Shown: piece by piece, positions 63,649 to 64,000 of the stretch
How positions within the stretch are numbered: position 1 is the first letter of the stretch
How the letters are laid out: every line of letters begins with the position of its first letter
Source: Zoroaster sp. YZ-2022
Taxonomy: Eukaryota > Echinodermata > Asteroidea > Forcipulatida > Zoroasteridae
DNA length: 64,000 nt
Assembly (NCBI GenBank): GCA_029582265.1
Contig: CM055837.1
Location: 5,565,148-5,629,147 of the forward strand
Direction: 5' to 3'
Notes under the pieces: generated by a model
Seen by the model: the letters and a program-made list of their open reading frames with translations, nothing else
Databases searched by the model: none
What the model was told of the DNA's origin: nothing
Program-made: the position numbers and the translations under genes

Positions 63649-64000
63649 ATATAATGGAGGAAAACAGTAGTTGCTGGATTAATCTATACAAATAAGACAA
63701 ACAGACATATACTTTCATTCAGTGAAGCAACTCAGGGAGAGACACACAATACAGTTCAGACAAGTTTATTCAACCAACAACGAAATTTCTGTTTTTGCTT
63801 TTGTTTTTGTTTCTTTGTTTGTTTGTTTTTCGTTGGAACATTTAACATCCTTTCTAAAAGCCAAACAAAATAATTTTTTTAATGAGATGTAGCACAAAAT
63901 AGCTATCAGAAGCTTGGTTTAACAGTACAGAAGTGCCAGCATTAATTTATGACGATGATTCGTTTGCCCTTCCTCAATTAAAAAAGAAATGTTCCTTGAA
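63649..64000. other. Right end of window, intron 5 of gene D
   Basis: T/G-rich low-complexity sequence (TTTGTTTGTTTG near 63816) and otherwise nothing recognisable. Exon 6 of gene D is expected further right. Confidence 0.5.

Overview
The window is animal nuclear DNA. Every real gene is split by GT-AG introns. There are tRNA-headed SINEs, many short inverted-repeat DNA transposons, a Ty3/Gypsy-type retroelement and Helentron-like elements. The gene set (NDC80, a class V PLP enzyme of the isopenicillin N epimerase-like group, a BEN-domain protein, tandem SLC22 transporters) and the repeat style suggest a marine invertebrate deuterostome, most likely an echinoderm. The taxon is an inference; no species marker is present.

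Layout. 1-3 kb: the 5' exons of NDC80 on the minus strand, running off the left edge. 3-6.3 kb: intergenic, with one 45-codon open frame of unknown meaning. 6.3-12.85 kb: a complete 13-exon gene for a class V aminotransferase-fold enzyme on the plus strand; its first intron carries two copies of a cassette built on a 21-bp minisatellite. 12.85-17.1 kb: intergenic, with mariner-like and hAT-like miniature elements. 17.1-34.8 kb and 49.4-61.7 kb: two copies of one segmental duplication. Each copy originally held a first SLC22-type transporter gene (A at 17.5-24.2 kb, B at 49.8-56.8 kb) followed by the start of a second one (C at 33.3-34.0 kb, D at 58.9 kb to the right edge). B reads as an intact 576-residue, 10-exon protein. 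A carries several small indels in exons 6-7. C is a two-exon remnant. D is clean for its first five exons and leaves the window.

Between the copies (34.8-49.4 kb) lie a BEN-domain gene (35.1-39.9 kb, 5' end not found) with another 21-bp minisatellite, a strange 0.7-kb block dense in CATTCAA/CCTTCAA words and their complements (41.4-42.1 kb), an LTR-like sequence (42.1 kb) and a decayed Gypsy pol (44.6-47.8 kb).

Comparing the duplicated blocks gives empty sites for several insertions. The clearest result is a pair of Helentron/HINE-like elements (26.19-28.49 kb and 29.07-32.94 kb). Both begin TTAGG, end CTAG after a terminal hairpin, and made no target duplication. A hAT-like element with a near-perfect 8-bp target duplication sits inside an older repeat in gene D. 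Two repeat families carry sequences resembling the hammerhead ribozyme core.

The genes are not an operon and share no obvious pathway. The only functional group is the SLC22 cluster, which looks like an expanding and decaying tandem transporter family. No new gene system is evident; the novelty here is in the repeats and rearrangements.
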